Source: Alistipes sp. (GTDB lineage: Bacteria; Bacteroidota; Bacteroidia; Bacteroidales; Rikenellaceae). Taken from it: a DNA stretch of 64,000 nt. Shown piece after piece: positions 51,913 to 62,382 of this stretch. Within the stretch, counting starts at the first letter, position 1. Every line of letters starts with the position of its first letter. The DNA is taken from positions 1-64,000 of the forward strand of contig JAFQCA010000021.1 of assembly GCA_017399485.1 (NCBI GenBank), written 5' to 3'. Below the pieces are notes generated by a model. That model searched no databases and was not told where the DNA came from. It worked only from the letters and a program-made list of their open reading frames with translations. The translations under genes were made by a program, and so were the position numbers.

Positions 51913-53541
51913 ATGAAAGCAAAAATCTTGATTTTATCGTTGATAGGCTGTATTGCAACGTCGATTATTTCGGCTCAGTCATTATCGCTTATTCCGCTAC
52001 CCCAGAGCGTTGAAACAGGCGAAGGCGAATTTGTATTCAAAGATAAATTAGTTGCGCAGATAACCCCTCAGGCAAAAGAGGTATTCGATTTATTTGCCAA
52101 AGATTTTTCACGCGCCACAGATATTAAAATCAAACAGATACAAAAATCGTCTAAAGCGCAACTTGAACTAAACTTAGTGGCATCATTACCCGCTGAGGGC
52201 TATACTCTGAAGGTAACAAAAGAGAAAATATCTATCGCGGCGTCACAGCCCGCTGGATTCTTCTATGCGTTACAAACACTTAAACAACTTCTACCTCGCA
52301 ACGTAATGGCTGGAGTGCCAGACTCGAGTGTGCGCCGATGGAGTATTCCCTGCGTAGAGATTGAGGATGCTCCGCGATTTGCGTGGCGCGGATTTATGCT
52401 CGACGAAGGTCGTCACTTCTTTGGCAAGGAGGCCGTAAAGCGCGTTATCGACGTAATGGCCGCATATAAGATGAACCGTTTTCATTGGCATCTTACGGAG
52501 GACCAAGGGTGGCGTATTGAAATAAAGAAGTATCCGAAATTAACTGAAGTAGGCGCCTGGCGCGAAAGCAAGGGTCTGGGATATGGCAATGTAAAACCCG
52601 ACACAGAACATTATGGAGGGTTCTACACCCAGAAGGATATAAGAGAGATTGTAGAATATGCCAAAGCGCGATTCATTGAAATTGTGCCCGAAGTTGATAT
52701 TCCCGGCCACTCGCAGGCCGCTATTGCTGCATATCCCGAAATATTGGCGTGTGACCCCGAAAACAAACACGAAGTATGGTTATGGCAAGGAGTGTCAGCC
52801 GATGTTATAAATGTAGCGAATCCAAAGGCTGTACAGTTTGCAAAGGATGTAATAGACGAACTTACGGAGTTATTCCCATTCGGATATATACATTTGGGAG
52901 GCGATGAGTGTCCTGTAAACAAATGGCGGGAGAACGAGCAGTGTAAGGCTCGATTAGCGGCTATCGGCTCACAGAACTACCGCGACCTACAGATTGACTT
53001 CTACAAGCAACTGCACGACCACATAGCACAAAAGCCTAAGGATAAACAGCGAAGACTTATTTTCTGGAACGAGATTCTTTATGGCAACACATCAATGCTG
53101 TCGAATGATATTACGGTGATGGCGTGGATAGGAGCAAATCAGGCAGCGGTAGAGGCCGCAAAGCGTGGTATGACAACTATTCTTTCGCCACAGATACCAT
53201 ACTATATCAATCGCAAGCAGTCTCCCCTACCGACTGAACCAATGTCGCAAGGGCACGGCACAGAGAGCGTAGAGGCCGTGTACAACTATATTCCAATGAA
53301 CAACGTTCCCGCAGAGTTACAATCAAAATATTTAGGAGTACAGGCTAACTTCTGGACTGAATGGGTTGTTGAGGAGTCTGTATTGCAATACTTGATGTTA
53401 CCTCGTTTGGCAGCCGTTGCCGAGGCAGGTTGGACCGCACAGCAGAAACGCAATTACGAGGACTTCGTAAATCGCCTGCAAGCCGAAAAAGCGTACTACG
53501 AAAAGAGTGGATTAAACTACGGAAAGCACGTAATAAAGTAG
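51913..53541 (+). CDS. Beta-N-acetylhexosaminidase, GH20, second copy
   Basis: 542 residues. Signal peptide ends IISAQ near residue 22. GH20b domain then barrel: NRFHWHLTEDQGWRIEIKKY, VPEVDIPGHSQAAIAAYPE and catalytic Asp331-Glu332 in HLGGDECPVNKW. Removes terminal GlcNAc or GalNAc. It differs enough from the first GH20 (6632-8296) that different linkages or aglycones are likely. Follows the DUF4923 pair and ends in a strong terminator. Confidence 0.94.
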   Translation: MKAKILILSLIGCIATSIISAQSLSLIPLPQSVETGEGEFVFKDKLVAQITPQAKEVFDLFAKDFSRATDIKIKQIQKSSKAQLELNLVASLPAEGYTLKVTKEKISIAASQPAGFFYALQTLKQLLPRNVMAGVPDSSVRRWSIPCVEIEDAPRFAWRGFMLDEGRHFFGKEAVKRVIDVMAAYKMNRFHWHLTEDQGWRIEIKKYPKLTEVGAWRESKGLGYGNVKPDTEHYGGFYTQKDIREIVEYAKARFIEIVPEVDIPGHSQAAIAAYPEILACDPENKHEVWLWQGVSADVINVANPKAVQFAKDVIDELTELFPFGYIHLGGDECPVNKWRENEQCKARLAAIGSQNYRDLQIDFYKQLHDHIAQKPKDKQRRLIFWNEILYGNTSMLSNDITVMAWIGANQAAVEAAKRGMTTILSPQIPYYINRKQSPLPTEPMSQGHGTESVEAVYNYIPMNNVPAELQSKYLGVQANFWTEWVVEESVLQYLMLPRLAAVAEAGWTAQQKRNYEDFVNRLQAEKAYYEKSGLNYGKHVIK

Positions 53542-53557
53542 CCCGTAAGGATTAACA

Positions 53558-53596
53558 AAAAAAATAGTCGCGTAGGATTTACGCGACTATTTTTTT
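53558..53596. terminator. Bidirectional terminator between GH20 and GH78 genes
   Basis: Stem ATAGTCGCGT/ACGCGACTAT extended by A/T runs on either side; loop AGGATTT. Confidence 0.88.
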
Positions 53597-53612
53597 GTAA
53601 ATCAATTACAGA

Positions 53613-56282
53613 TTATTTTGCGATAACAATCTTATGCACTCCACTACCAAGAGCGATTGCATTATCTGTCAAGACGACCTTCTCACCATTCAACTCACAC
53701 TCTGCTGAATTAACGGGAGAATAGAACGTAGCCGTTGCATTGGCTGGAATCTCCACTTCGAAAGTCATCTTATCACCCTCGACATTCCACTCCGAGCGAA
53801 CAAGGCCATAAGGAGTATCCTTTGAGGCCTTAACCCACTCAACACCCGCAGGCAACTGCGGACGCAATATTACATTCTTGAAACCTGCGGCCTTCTCATC
53901 GGGCAGAATACCACCTGCGGCCTGAATAAACCACGAGCCAACACCGTTAAAGCAGTTATGGATGCGGCTACGGCCAGCATTCCAATACTCCCAAGTAGTT
54001 GTTGCGCCATTGTCAATCATATAGAGATAGCCAGGATATTCACGCTTCTTAAGCATAGAATACATAAACTCTGTCTCGCTATTATCCGTCGCCCAATCGG
54101 TCAAAATGGTAATACCTACAAGACCAACTCCGATATGGCCCTTACGGCTTGCAGTCTCATCATACATAGCCTGCTTAACGCGCTCGGCCACATCGCCCTC
54201 TGCTACACCTACTGTCAAGGGATATGACATATCAATCTGCGAGCCCGATGCATAAGTGGCGCTCTTCTCATTAAAAAACTCTTTGTGGATTAGTTTATTA
54301 ATCTCGTCGTGCTGAGTCTTATACTTCGCAGCATCATCCGCCTTACCCAATACGGTAGCAATCTTCGACATCAAATCAAAACTCTGGCTTACAACGCAGT
54401 TATTTACCAAATCCACCGACGTGGTATTTTTATAATCAACACCATTGGGAGCCAACCAATCGCCCAAATACCACTGACGATACCACTCATTAGGCCAAGG
54501 ACGCAGAAGACCATCAACAGAATACTTCTCGACATAGCCCAACCACTCTTGCATCATAGGATAGTATCGCTCCAAAAGACGGCTATCGCCATAGTTCAAG
54601 TAGGTCTGCCAAGAGGCCATAATAACGAATGAGCACCAATATGGGCCACCACCCGTCATATAGGGATTTGGCACGCTATGAGGCAGGCTACCACCCTCGC
54701 GCATACAATCATCCCACATCTGCATCCAATTCATATAGAGCGGTGCTCCCTGATAGATGGTCTGGAACGAACGACACGATGCATTACCGTCGCCACCATA
54801 ACCCATACGCTCATAGTGCGGACAATCGACAATATAACCACCCCACGAGATTGCATTAAAGGTATATTCGATAAGTGAGAAAATATCCTTCAAATCCTTA
54901 TCCGATGAGTCAAACTCGGCTGACTTCTTGAAATTATGCGATACCAAGTAACCTGTTAATTTCTCAGGTGCGGCTGGCAGATTGTAGATTAACACATACT
55001 GGAAGGCGTGATGATTGAACTTATTGCGGAAAATCTCGTCACCCTCGCCAGCGGCGATATAAGAATCGGCATACTCCATACGACGAGGCTCATCCTGGGG
55101 CTTGAATGTACCGTCATTATTAAGGCGGTCACTATACTCCATCAGAACGCTCTTACCGGCAGGCATTGCGGGGAAATCAATCTCTACCCAGCCGTTCATA
55201 CATTTACCAATATCAACCATCCAGACACTATCGCTAACCTGACGAATCTCTTTAGGAGTGATAACCTCACGAATAATATTCATCTCACACATCTGCGGAG
55301 TAACCTTCTGTTTGGGAACTTCTGCAACCCACGCATCGCTCCACTCTACGGCATCCAATGTTTTGCTCTTCAAATCGGGCAATACCTTGCGACCATCAAC
55401 ATACTCGCCACCAAAACGATGAGGACGCCAAGTACCATCACCAACCTCGCCATATTCGCTCTGGCGAGCCTTCCACGATGCATCACTGACCAAAATAGCC
55501 TCGGCCTTACCATCCTTAACGGCATCCAACTCAACCTTAACCAACGGACCATTATTGACAACTATATCAGAATATAAGTCCTTGCGATACCAACCGCGAC
55601 CAAGCCAGAGCATCAAGTCGTTCTTGCCACGTTTAAGAAGAGGCGTAATGTCATAAGTAACCGACAACGAGCGTTTTGCCAACTCCGATACAGCGGGTGT
55701 CAAAACCGCATCAGTCACCTTCTCGCCATTGAGATAAACCTCGTGATAGCCCAACGAATTGACGTGCAGAAGATATGTTGCGCTCTTATCCTTAATATCG
55801 AACTTGCGACGTACCTGCGGCACAGTGCAATCTTTAAGACCAATATATTCACCCTGCCACTCCTCGGCAGTAAGGATACCTACACCAAAACGCTGCACGT
55901 CGCTCCACGCTGATACATTACCATAATTATCCCATACGCGGACCTTCCAATAGACCAATGCACGTGATGATAACGGCTTACCTGCATACGGCACCATAAC
56001 CGATTCATCAGATGCGACCTTGCCTGATGACCACAAATCGGCTTCATCACGAAGCAACGCCTTCTCCGATGTGGCAACCATAATCTCATAGTGGGTTTGC
56101 ATTGTCGCGGCAGCATCAGCCTTAATCTTCCACGACAAGTGAGGTTGAGTCGAATCTATGGCAAGAGGTGAAGTCAAATCCTCACAGCGTAAATCATAGA
56201 GACTCAATGGGCCGTCATCAGCGCTGCACGATAGGCCCACCGCAGCCACAACCGACCACAAAACAAATAGCAATTTCTTCAT
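53613..56282 (-). CDS. Alpha-L-rhamnosidase-like protein, GH78
   Basis: 889 residues with an N-terminal signal (hydrophobic to about residue 18, then CSADD; the lipobox GLSC is not canonical). Domain order of GH78: Ig-like domain (LYDLRCEDLTSPLAIDSTQP, YWKVRVWDNYGNVSAWSD), carbohydrate-binding-like domains (YLLHVNSLGYHEVYLNGEKV), the six-hairpin catalytic domain with DCPHYERMGYGGDGN, and a C-terminal beta domain ending GSGVHKIVIAK. Hydrolyses terminal alpha-L-rhamnose in plant or bacterial glycans. Thirty-two bases downstream of an uncharacterised secreted protein. Confidence 0.9.
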   Translation of the reverse strand: MKKLLFVLWSVVAAVGLSCSADDGPLSLYDLRCEDLTSPLAIDSTQPHLSWKIKADAAATMQTHYEIMVATSEKALLRDEADLWSSGKVASDESVMVPYAGKPLSSRALVYWKVRVWDNYGNVSAWSDVQRFGVGILTAEEWQGEYIGLKDCTVPQVRRKFDIKDKSATYLLHVNSLGYHEVYLNGEKVTDAVLTPAVSELAKRSLSVTYDITPLLKRGKNDLMLWLGRGWYRKDLYSDIVVNNGPLVKVELDAVKDGKAEAILVSDASWKARQSEYGEVGDGTWRPHRFGGEYVDGRKVLPDLKSKTLDAVEWSDAWVAEVPKQKVTPQMCEMNIIREVITPKEIRQVSDSVWMVDIGKCMNGWVEIDFPAMPAGKSVLMEYSDRLNNDGTFKPQDEPRRMEYADSYIAAGEGDEIFRNKFNHHAFQYVLIYNLPAAPEKLTGYLVSHNFKKSAEFDSSDKDLKDIFSLIEYTFNAISWGGYIVDCPHYERMGYGGDGNASCRSFQTIYQGAPLYMNWMQMWDDCMREGGSLPHSVPNPYMTGGGPYWCSFVIMASWQTYLNYGDSRLLERYYPMMQEWLGYVEKYSVDGLLRPWPNEWYRQWYLGDWLAPNGVDYKNTTSVDLVNNCVVSQSFDLMSKIATVLGKADDAAKYKTQHDEINKLIHKEFFNEKSATYASGSQIDMSYPLTVGVAEGDVAERVKQAMYDETASRKGHIGVGLVGITILTDWATDNSETEFMYSMLKKREYPGYLYMIDNGATTTWEYWNAGRSRIHNCFNGVGSWFIQAAGGILPDEKAAGFKNVILRPQLPAGVEWVKASKDTPYGLVRSEWNVEGDKMTFEVEIPANATATFYSPVNSAECELNGEKVVLTDNAIALGSGVHKIVIAK

Positions 56283-56314
56283 ATTAATTATTTTAAGTTA
56301 GTAACTATCAGCAA

Positions 56315-58339
56315 TTAAGGATTCACTCCCATCTCTTCAAAACGAGCGGCGGCATTGAGGAAGTGAGCCGTAATCCAGAATACGGTCCAACTCTCGGAGT
56401 AACCACCTCGCAATTTATAGACATTACTCATATCACCGTGCTGCGCAAAGTTTGTTTGCTGCAACTGCTCACCCTGCGAGCCATAAGCATCGGTAAGTTG
56501 GTAGCAGGTGCGATACATAATTTTTGCCAATCGGCATAGGCGTTCATCCTCAAGGTATCGGCCCATTTTATAGACTTCAGGGGCAAACAAAACGCCATAT
56601 ACATCGATGTGCTGATTCTGTGCCGAGACTACAGTCCAACCCGTAGTCTTAAAGTTATAATCGGCCATACGCCCTGCCGGCAGAGGAATATCCCACACAA
56701 CAACATAACTCAAGCATACATCCATAGCGTGCTTGGCCCAAACCAGATATTTCTCATCCTTGAAGCGTTCATACATCTCAAGAAAACCCTGAAATGCCGC
56801 CCACGAGCCCTCTTTATCTTCACACGTAGCGTCCAATGTACCACCCCAACAGCAGCCGTTCATCTTGAGATGACGCTCGGCAAAAAGATTGGCAGCCTTA
56901 TCGGCAGCCTCACGATAGGTCTTATTCTTAAACAATTTTGAGGCTATGGCAAGCGGTGCGATATAGAACCCTTCTGCCGTTGAGCGCGGATTCCACTCGG
57001 CAGAGAGAATTCTATTGCTTACAGCATCTGCTGCACGGCGCAAGAAATCCTCCCACTTATCGGTATCGTATTTTCTATTTTTCCGGGCCGTCTCGATAGC
57101 CTTGGCAAAGTTATACATAGCCTGACCACACGACACGGGGTCACCACCGTGAAAGTTCTTACCATTAAACCCTACGGGGAATACTCCCTTTTGGGCATCC
57201 ACCTCGAACGTAGAGAGATAATCCAACGAGCGTTGCACCATAGCGGGAATCTGCTCATCACCCAGAAGCTTAGCAAGTACCTGAAGCGAATAACCCGGAG
57301 AATCGGCCTGACCACACCATCCCATAACCAAATCCTTGCGCAGGCTCACATCGTACATATTAAAGCCGACGGCCTTATCATCTAACTCCACCCAACGTTT
57401 CTTGGCAAAATTAAACTTACCGCGTACAATCTCGTCCAACGATGCAAAGCGCTCGGCATCATAGGGTTTATTCATATCGAGCGAAGTGTAGATGGGTTGC
57501 TGAAAACCTGTACCCTCCGCCTCAATATTATATAATTCTATATAGAATGTCTTTTCGATTATTCGTCCCGTCTCGATACTCAGATATGTATCGGCATAGC
57601 GCATCTGCTTACGCTGCAAGGCTTTGGCAACACTATGCACACCATTATAACCAATCGGGCCCGAATACATCACAAAGTCGGTATATCCATCACCTGCCTC
57701 CACGCCGAGCGACCACCATTGGTCAGACAACACTGCGCCTCGCACAGGGCTGGGAACGGTATGCAAAGCCGCAGCATAGCCATCTGTGGCAGACTCCAGC
57801 ATTGCAAACGGCATAGGATAGCGATGTTCTTCAAATATGGCAAACTCGCCCTCCTGCCCATTATACACAGGAATGATATTGGGATTGACCTTTGCACCGT
57901 TCTTATTACCGTAATACAATATACCCGGCAAGCAGGGCATCATCTCACGGCCCTTCATACGCAGGCGCACCGACAGAGTTGTCGTAGGAAGAGTCTCCTT
58001 GCCTCGCCACTCGTAGCGACGTACACACTGCACCAAGTCCTCGCGCACCTTGCGATAGGAGTCGCGTACCAGCATCTCACCCTGTTCCAGCGCGATTACA
58101 CCAGAGAGGATTGTCCACTCACCGCTCTGCTCGCACTTGGTAGGATTGGCATAGTGCCAACCATCCATCCAGTCGTTCTGCCACGAAGTAGCAATGGCCC
58201 ATAAGCCCTCATCAGGTGCTGTAATGACCGCATCGCCATCCAACGAGAATACAGGGCGATTATCCACTATTTCAAACTGCGAATAGGCAGGGAACGCCAT
58301 TATAACGGCCACTGCCGTCAGCAAAAAAAGTCTCTTCAT
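56315..58339 (-). CDS. Uncharacterised secreted protein, possibly six-hairpin glycosidase-like
   Basis: 674 residues with a signal peptide ending AYSQ near residue 21. No family recognised with confidence. The first 270 residues look beta-rich (VFSLDGDAVITAPDEGLWAI, YYGNKNGAKVNPNI). The remainder is a run of helical pairs with aromatic motifs (WCGQADSPGYSLQVLAK, GCCWGGTLDATCEDKEGSWA, YSESWTVFWITAHFLNAAAR), as in (alpha/alpha)6 toroid glycosidases and lyases. Lies between AsmA-like and GH78 genes with 9- and 32-base gaps, so probably works with GH78 on one glycan. Catalytic residues cannot be assigned. Confidence 0.55.
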   Translation of the reverse strand: MKRLFLLTAVAVIMAFPAYSQFEIVDNRPVFSLDGDAVITAPDEGLWAIATSWQNDWMDGWHYANPTKCEQSGEWTILSGVIALEQGEMLVRDSYRKVREDLVQCVRRYEWRGKETLPTTTLSVRLRMKGREMMPCLPGILYYGNKNGAKVNPNIIPVYNGQEGEFAIFEEHRYPMPFAMLESATDGYAAALHTVPSPVRGAVLSDQWWSLGVEAGDGYTDFVMYSGPIGYNGVHSVAKALQRKQMRYADTYLSIETGRIIEKTFYIELYNIEAEGTGFQQPIYTSLDMNKPYDAERFASLDEIVRGKFNFAKKRWVELDDKAVGFNMYDVSLRKDLVMGWCGQADSPGYSLQVLAKLLGDEQIPAMVQRSLDYLSTFEVDAQKGVFPVGFNGKNFHGGDPVSCGQAMYNFAKAIETARKNRKYDTDKWEDFLRRAADAVSNRILSAEWNPRSTAEGFYIAPLAIASKLFKNKTYREAADKAANLFAERHLKMNGCCWGGTLDATCEDKEGSWAAFQGFLEMYERFKDEKYLVWAKHAMDVCLSYVVVWDIPLPAGRMADYNFKTTGWTVVSAQNQHIDVYGVLFAPEVYKMGRYLEDERLCRLAKIMYRTCYQLTDAYGSQGEQLQQTNFAQHGDMSNVYKLRGGYSESWTVFWITAHFLNAAARFEEMGVNP

Positions 58340-58348
58340 TTTACAAGA

Positions 58349-60895
58349 TTAATTCTTCTTTTTCAAAAAATTAAGCACTTTATTTACCGTCTCTTTCTTT
58401 TTATCGGTTGTCGTTGTGGTTGCTGTCGAATCAGCCTGCTCGGCATTATCACCACTTGTTCCCAACAACTTATCGCCCAGACTCTTCACAGCCTGCTGTG
58501 CTGCTTGTTGAGCAGCCTGCTTCGCGAGGCTCTCCATATCGATACCGACCTTCGGAGAGGTAAATGTACCGCCAATAGTCATATCGACAGTTCCCAACTT
58601 AGAGATATTACCTGCCGATGCGGGCAAGGTAATCTTTCCACGATAGTCTATCGTCTGGTCCAAGCCCGTAGAGCCCGACAAGTTCATTACATAATCACCC
58701 AACTTAACATCGAAAGGCTTTGTAGTCACACGACCATCGGTAATAGTAAAGTCTATCTTCAAATCCTTTGCCTTGATATTCTTCAATTCGGGCTTCTTGA
58801 CAATGGTTGCAACTTGGTCGATAATCTTCACGCCGCTCAAACTCAAATCATTTGTCGAGAGGCTACCACTACCATCCACGCTATTCATTATCAGACTCAT
58901 ATTCTCATCCATCAAAGCATCGACCTTGATATTACCAGAGAAGTTACCCTTCAGGCCCTCAAATATTGGAGCAAGTTTTTTCACCATATCCAAATCACGA
59001 TAAGCCTCAGCAAAACCGATATTGTTGAGTGCAAAGCCTGCATCCAACATAGGGTCGCCCACTTCTGGCGTAGCATAAGAGCCATTAACCACAACGCTAC
59101 CACCCATAGTATTGAGCGAGAGGTTGCTCATATCGACCTTACAATCCTTCACTATAAGCAGGCCATTGACATCATTGAACGACATCTTATTAAACAACAC
59201 CTGCTTAAGATTGGCATTCATTCTAAAGTCGATATTGTGCGGCACACGAATGACACCACCAGCACTCTCTGTAGCAGTTGTCTCGTCAGATGCTACCTCC
59301 TCGTCGGTTGGTTGCTCTGCGACCTCGCTATCTGACATAAAATCGTTGAGGTTAATCTTGTTGCTATTGATATTTAATGTACCCGCAATGGTTGTACCCT
59401 TAAATACAAAGCCCAGATAGTTCTCAAAACGGCTATCGAGTGTGATATCGTTCTCGCCAACATTTATCGTCGTCTTACTCAACTCCAGATAACGCGGTGT
59501 AAATGCAAATGTAGATTGCTTGATATTTACATCGGGGAAATCGGTCATCTGCAAATTCATATCACTCAACTGCAAATTACCCGATGCCTTCACTTGGTCA
59601 TACTGCTCCTTCTCGACATACGACATACGGCCCTCAAGACTCATATCGGCATCCACTACGCCATTGAGGTTCATATCCTCCAACGGATATACATCCTTGA
59701 TTTTACCCAAATCCAACTTGCCTTTGGCAACCACATTAAAGTCAAGGTCACTGACGGGAGTCTTAACATCTGCCGTTAGGCTAAAGGGATTACCAGCCAA
59801 TACAAAGTTAAAAGGATTGACCTTTACAGTCGTTGCATCGACACTGCCGCCGGGATTCTTCACGAAAGCCGTAATATTTATATTATCGACACCTGCTGGC
59901 AATGAAGGATAACGGAACATTGCATTCTTCACATTCAGTGCTACATCAAACTGAGGCACCACATCGCCCTGCAACTTACCTTTGGCATAAGCCGTAAGCG
60001 TTGCACTACCATCGGTTTTAATGCCAGCAAAATCCTTTGCGTAAATAGCAGGGATGAGTGACAACACCTCTTTGAATCCCACCTCGTTGGTATTAAGCGC
60101 AATATCCATATCGAAACCCTCGTCCAACATTGCAACCCAACCATCAATACCTGCTCGTATAGCATTCAATTCCAATGAATTTTTATCGAGTGTGAACTTC
60201 ATATTTTTAAGGTCAGCATCGACATTCATATCGGCCTTAATGTTGGCTCGGCTCAAGAAAGGCACGCCTCCCGTACGGAACGTAAGCGACGGAGTCTCCA
60301 TCTTTAGACGGATTGTTGTCTGGTCGCTACCCAAATCGCCCGAACATACGGCATCGAACTCCTCGAGGGCCGCATACATATCACCTGCGCGGTCATCATA
60401 CACGACATTGAGATTATCGATGGATAGTTTCTGCAATTTTACTCTAAATGCGCTACTCTCGGATGTTGTCTCCTCGGCGACATCCTCAGACTCGGCAGAT
60501 GATTTCATAACATCCCAATTAACTGTTCCATCGGCCAGCACAATAGCCTTAATACGGGTATCGTTAATAATCACTTTCGACACATCAAAGCCACTATCGC
60601 CAAACAACGACATAACATTAACAGCAGCAGTAACCTCACCTGCATATATCAAAGTATCATTCTCGAACTCACCAATGCCCTTCAGCCAGAAGTTCTTCAC
60701 CGACAACGACGCAGATGGGAAATTACGCAGCAACGAGATATCAATTTTCTCAAAATCAAACTGCGCGTTAAGCATCTTATTCGCCTCACTCTTCACCAAA
60801 GTCTCAATCTTGCCACGAAACATTACGGGCAAAATCATCAACACCACCACAAATGCTACAACCACAATGGTTGAAATCTTTAATACTTTTTTCAT
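58349..60895 (-). CDS. AsmA-like inner membrane-anchored protein
   Basis: 848 residues. One N-terminal membrane segment (residues 7-26), then long repetitive beta structure with AsmA features: FDFEKIDISLLRNFPSASLS near the start and the C-terminal AsmA_2 region (LSGVKIIDQVATIVKKPELK, VTTKPFDVKLGDYVMNLSGS). A Gln/Ala-rich segment and a Thr/Lys-rich end follow. AsmA/TamB relatives are bridge-like proteins thought to move phospholipids to the outer membrane. First gene of the minus run ending in GH78; a link to glycan degradation is not obvious. Confidence 0.84.
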   Translation of the reverse strand: MKKVLKISTIVVVAFVVVLMILPVMFRGKIETLVKSEANKMLNAQFDFEKIDISLLRNFPSASLSVKNFWLKGIGEFENDTLIYAGEVTAAVNVMSLFGDSGFDVSKVIINDTRIKAIVLADGTVNWDVMKSSAESEDVAEETTSESSAFRVKLQKLSIDNLNVVYDDRAGDMYAALEEFDAVCSGDLGSDQTTIRLKMETPSLTFRTGGVPFLSRANIKADMNVDADLKNMKFTLDKNSLELNAIRAGIDGWVAMLDEGFDMDIALNTNEVGFKEVLSLIPAIYAKDFAGIKTDGSATLTAYAKGKLQGDVVPQFDVALNVKNAMFRYPSLPAGVDNINITAFVKNPGGSVDATTVKVNPFNFVLAGNPFSLTADVKTPVSDLDFNVVAKGKLDLGKIKDVYPLEDMNLNGVVDADMSLEGRMSYVEKEQYDQVKASGNLQLSDMNLQMTDFPDVNIKQSTFAFTPRYLELSKTTINVGENDITLDSRFENYLGFVFKGTTIAGTLNINSNKINLNDFMSDSEVAEQPTDEEVASDETTATESAGGVIRVPHNIDFRMNANLKQVLFNKMSFNDVNGLLIVKDCKVDMSNLSLNTMGGSVVVNGSYATPEVGDPMLDAGFALNNIGFAEAYRDLDMVKKLAPIFEGLKGNFSGNIKVDALMDENMSLIMNSVDGSGSLSTNDLSLSGVKIIDQVATIVKKPELKNIKAKDLKIDFTITDGRVTTKPFDVKLGDYVMNLSGSTGLDQTIDYRGKITLPASAGNISKLGTVDMTIGGTFTSPKVGIDMESLAKQAAQQAAQQAVKSLGDKLLGTSGDNAEQADSTATTTTTDKKKETVNKVLNFLKKKN

Positions 60896-60990
60896 ACCAT
60901 ATCTATTTTTAATATTTATTTCTTTTTACGATTTTTACGACTATCCGTCAAGGCAAACACTCTTGCGCAAATCGCACAATACCGCAATTA

Positions 60991-61021
60991 CAAAGATACA
61001 AAACCTTACGGTTTTTCACAA
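60991..61021 (-). promoter_or_regulatory. Promoter of the AsmA-like / GH78 run
   Basis: On minus: TTG (61019-61021), 20 bases, TATCTTTG (60991-60998), 95 bases before the AsmA-like ATG. Confidence 0.5.
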
Positions 61022-61114
61022 CAAACATTTCGCATATTAATGGATTTTACCAAAATTTTGCCCAATACCGCCAAATTAAATCTACACGACATCTGATTAC
61101 GGTAAAAATTCATT

Positions 61115-61122
61115 TATATTTG
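61115..61122 (+). promoter_or_regulatory. -7 box of the sialidase-superfamily lipoprotein
   Basis: TATATTTG, 16 bases before the ATG at 61139. Confidence 0.5.
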
Positions 61123-61138
61123 CAAATAAAAACGTAAT

Positions 61139-62266
61139 ATGAAATTCCTGCAATCTATAACATCAGCACTATTATCGCTCGTTGTTTTATCGGCGTGCCA
61201 AAACACCGAAATGGAGATAAAATGGGACTACTCCACCTGCAAGCATATAACAGATGGAGTATATGCGAGAATAAAACCCGTCGGTGACAGATGCGCATTA
61301 GTCTATAGCGCAGGGCCCGCAGCATACATCCGTTGGAGCAGCGATAAATGCGCAACGTGGAGTGAGCCGCAAAGAGTGGCACAAGCCGATGGTTACAACT
61401 ACACCAACTGCGAGATATTGGAACTATCGGGAGGCTCGCTGCTCTATATGTGGAATGCACGACCTAAGCAAGATAGCGGACTACCATATAAAATTATGAT
61501 TGCCACATCGGATGATTATGGCACGACGTGGCGCGAGCAAACAATATATACCGCAAGCACCGATGCTCGTGAAGGCTGTTGGGAACCTGTGGCCATAGAG
61601 TTATCCAGCGGAGAGGTGCAACTATTCTTCGCCAACGAATACCCCTACGTATCAAGCGATGAGCAGGAGATTACCCTACTGCGTTCATTTGACAAAGGCA
61701 AAACGTGGAGCAAGCCAGAGGCGATATCTATGCGTAAAGGCTCGCGCGACGGTATGCCTGTTCCAATATACCTGCCACACCGAAAAGAGATTGCCGTTGC
61801 TATTGAAGACAATGGGATTCGAGGGCTATTCAAGCCTGTGATTGTGCGCTCCGACAATAATTGGGCCGATGGTACTGTTTCGGGCAATGACACACGCCGC
61901 GAGGAGGCATTAGCGCCAGAATGGCAACTACACGACACAATATATGCTGGTGCGCCCTATTTGATTCAATTAGGGAAATCGCACACCATCCTATCCGTAC
62001 AATCAACCGAAGGAAGAAAAGGTCACGACCATCGATATGCCAATATGCAGGTTTATGTCGGAGACAAGGATGCCCGTAACTTCCGCAACCGCACCACACC
62101 AATGCCACAACTATCGGATAATGGCAGTGCATTATGGAACTCTATTTGCGCTATAGATTCAAAACGAATAATAGCAGTAATGTCGGTTTCGGGAGCGCCT
62201 GACGGCAAAAATGGGATATGGAGCGTTGTGGGTGAATTATCGGAGATTGATTCTGCTGAAAATTAA
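61139..62266 (+). CDS. Sialidase-superfamily (BNR beta-propeller) lipoprotein
   Basis: 375 residues; lipobox LSAC with the acylated Cys at residue 20. Asp-box-like repeats are visible: SSDKCATWS, TSDDYGTTWRE and SFDKGKTWSK, spaced as in six-bladed sialidase-fold propellers. GCWEPVAIELSSGEVQLFFA and RDGMPVPIYL recall exo-acting enzymes of the superfamily such as GH93-type arabinanases. The sialidase FRIP motif and arginine triad are not evident, so sialic acid is an unlikely substrate. A monocistronic gene with its own promoter and terminator. Confidence 0.7.
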   Translation: MKFLQSITSALLSLVVLSACQNTEMEIKWDYSTCKHITDGVYARIKPVGDRCALVYSAGPAAYIRWSSDKCATWSEPQRVAQADGYNYTNCEILELSGGSLLYMWNARPKQDSGLPYKIMIATSDDYGTTWREQTIYTASTDAREGCWEPVAIELSSGEVQLFFANEYPYVSSDEQEITLLRSFDKGKTWSKPEAISMRKGSRDGMPVPIYLPHRKEIAVAIEDNGIRGLFKPVIVRSDNNWADGTVSGNDTRREEALAPEWQLHDTIYAGAPYLIQLGKSHTILSVQSTEGRKGHDHRYANMQVYVGDKDARNFRNRTTPMPQLSDNGSALWNSICAIDSKRIIAVMSVSGAPDGKNGIWSVVGELSEIDSAEN

Positions 62267-62311
62267 GTTATTACACGCCACTACTTAAACCATCGCTTAA
62301 AGAATACAAAG

Positions 62312-62355
62312 AAAACCTCTTTACTTAAAGTTAGGCTTTAAGCAAAGAGGTTTTT
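62312..62355. terminator. Bidirectional terminator
   Basis: Long stem AAAACCTCTTT/AAAGAGGTTTT, one mismatch, then CTTAAAG/CTTTAAG, between convergent genes. Confidence 0.85.
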
Positions 62356-62382
62356 CGTGCTTTATATCAGCGATATACCGAA

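Noticed and set aside
58505..59335. 276-codon plus reading frame opposite the AsmA-like gene
   Set aside because: Shadow rich in His, Ile and Thr, as expected from antisense of this codon use.
60054..61040. 328-codon plus reading frame opposite the AsmA-like gene
   Set aside because: Long but serine-rich shadow of the AsmA-like coding strand; covers its promoter too.
61139..62266. True sialidase
   Set aside because: Asp-box repeats are present, but the FRIP motif and arginine triad of GH33 sialidases are not visible.
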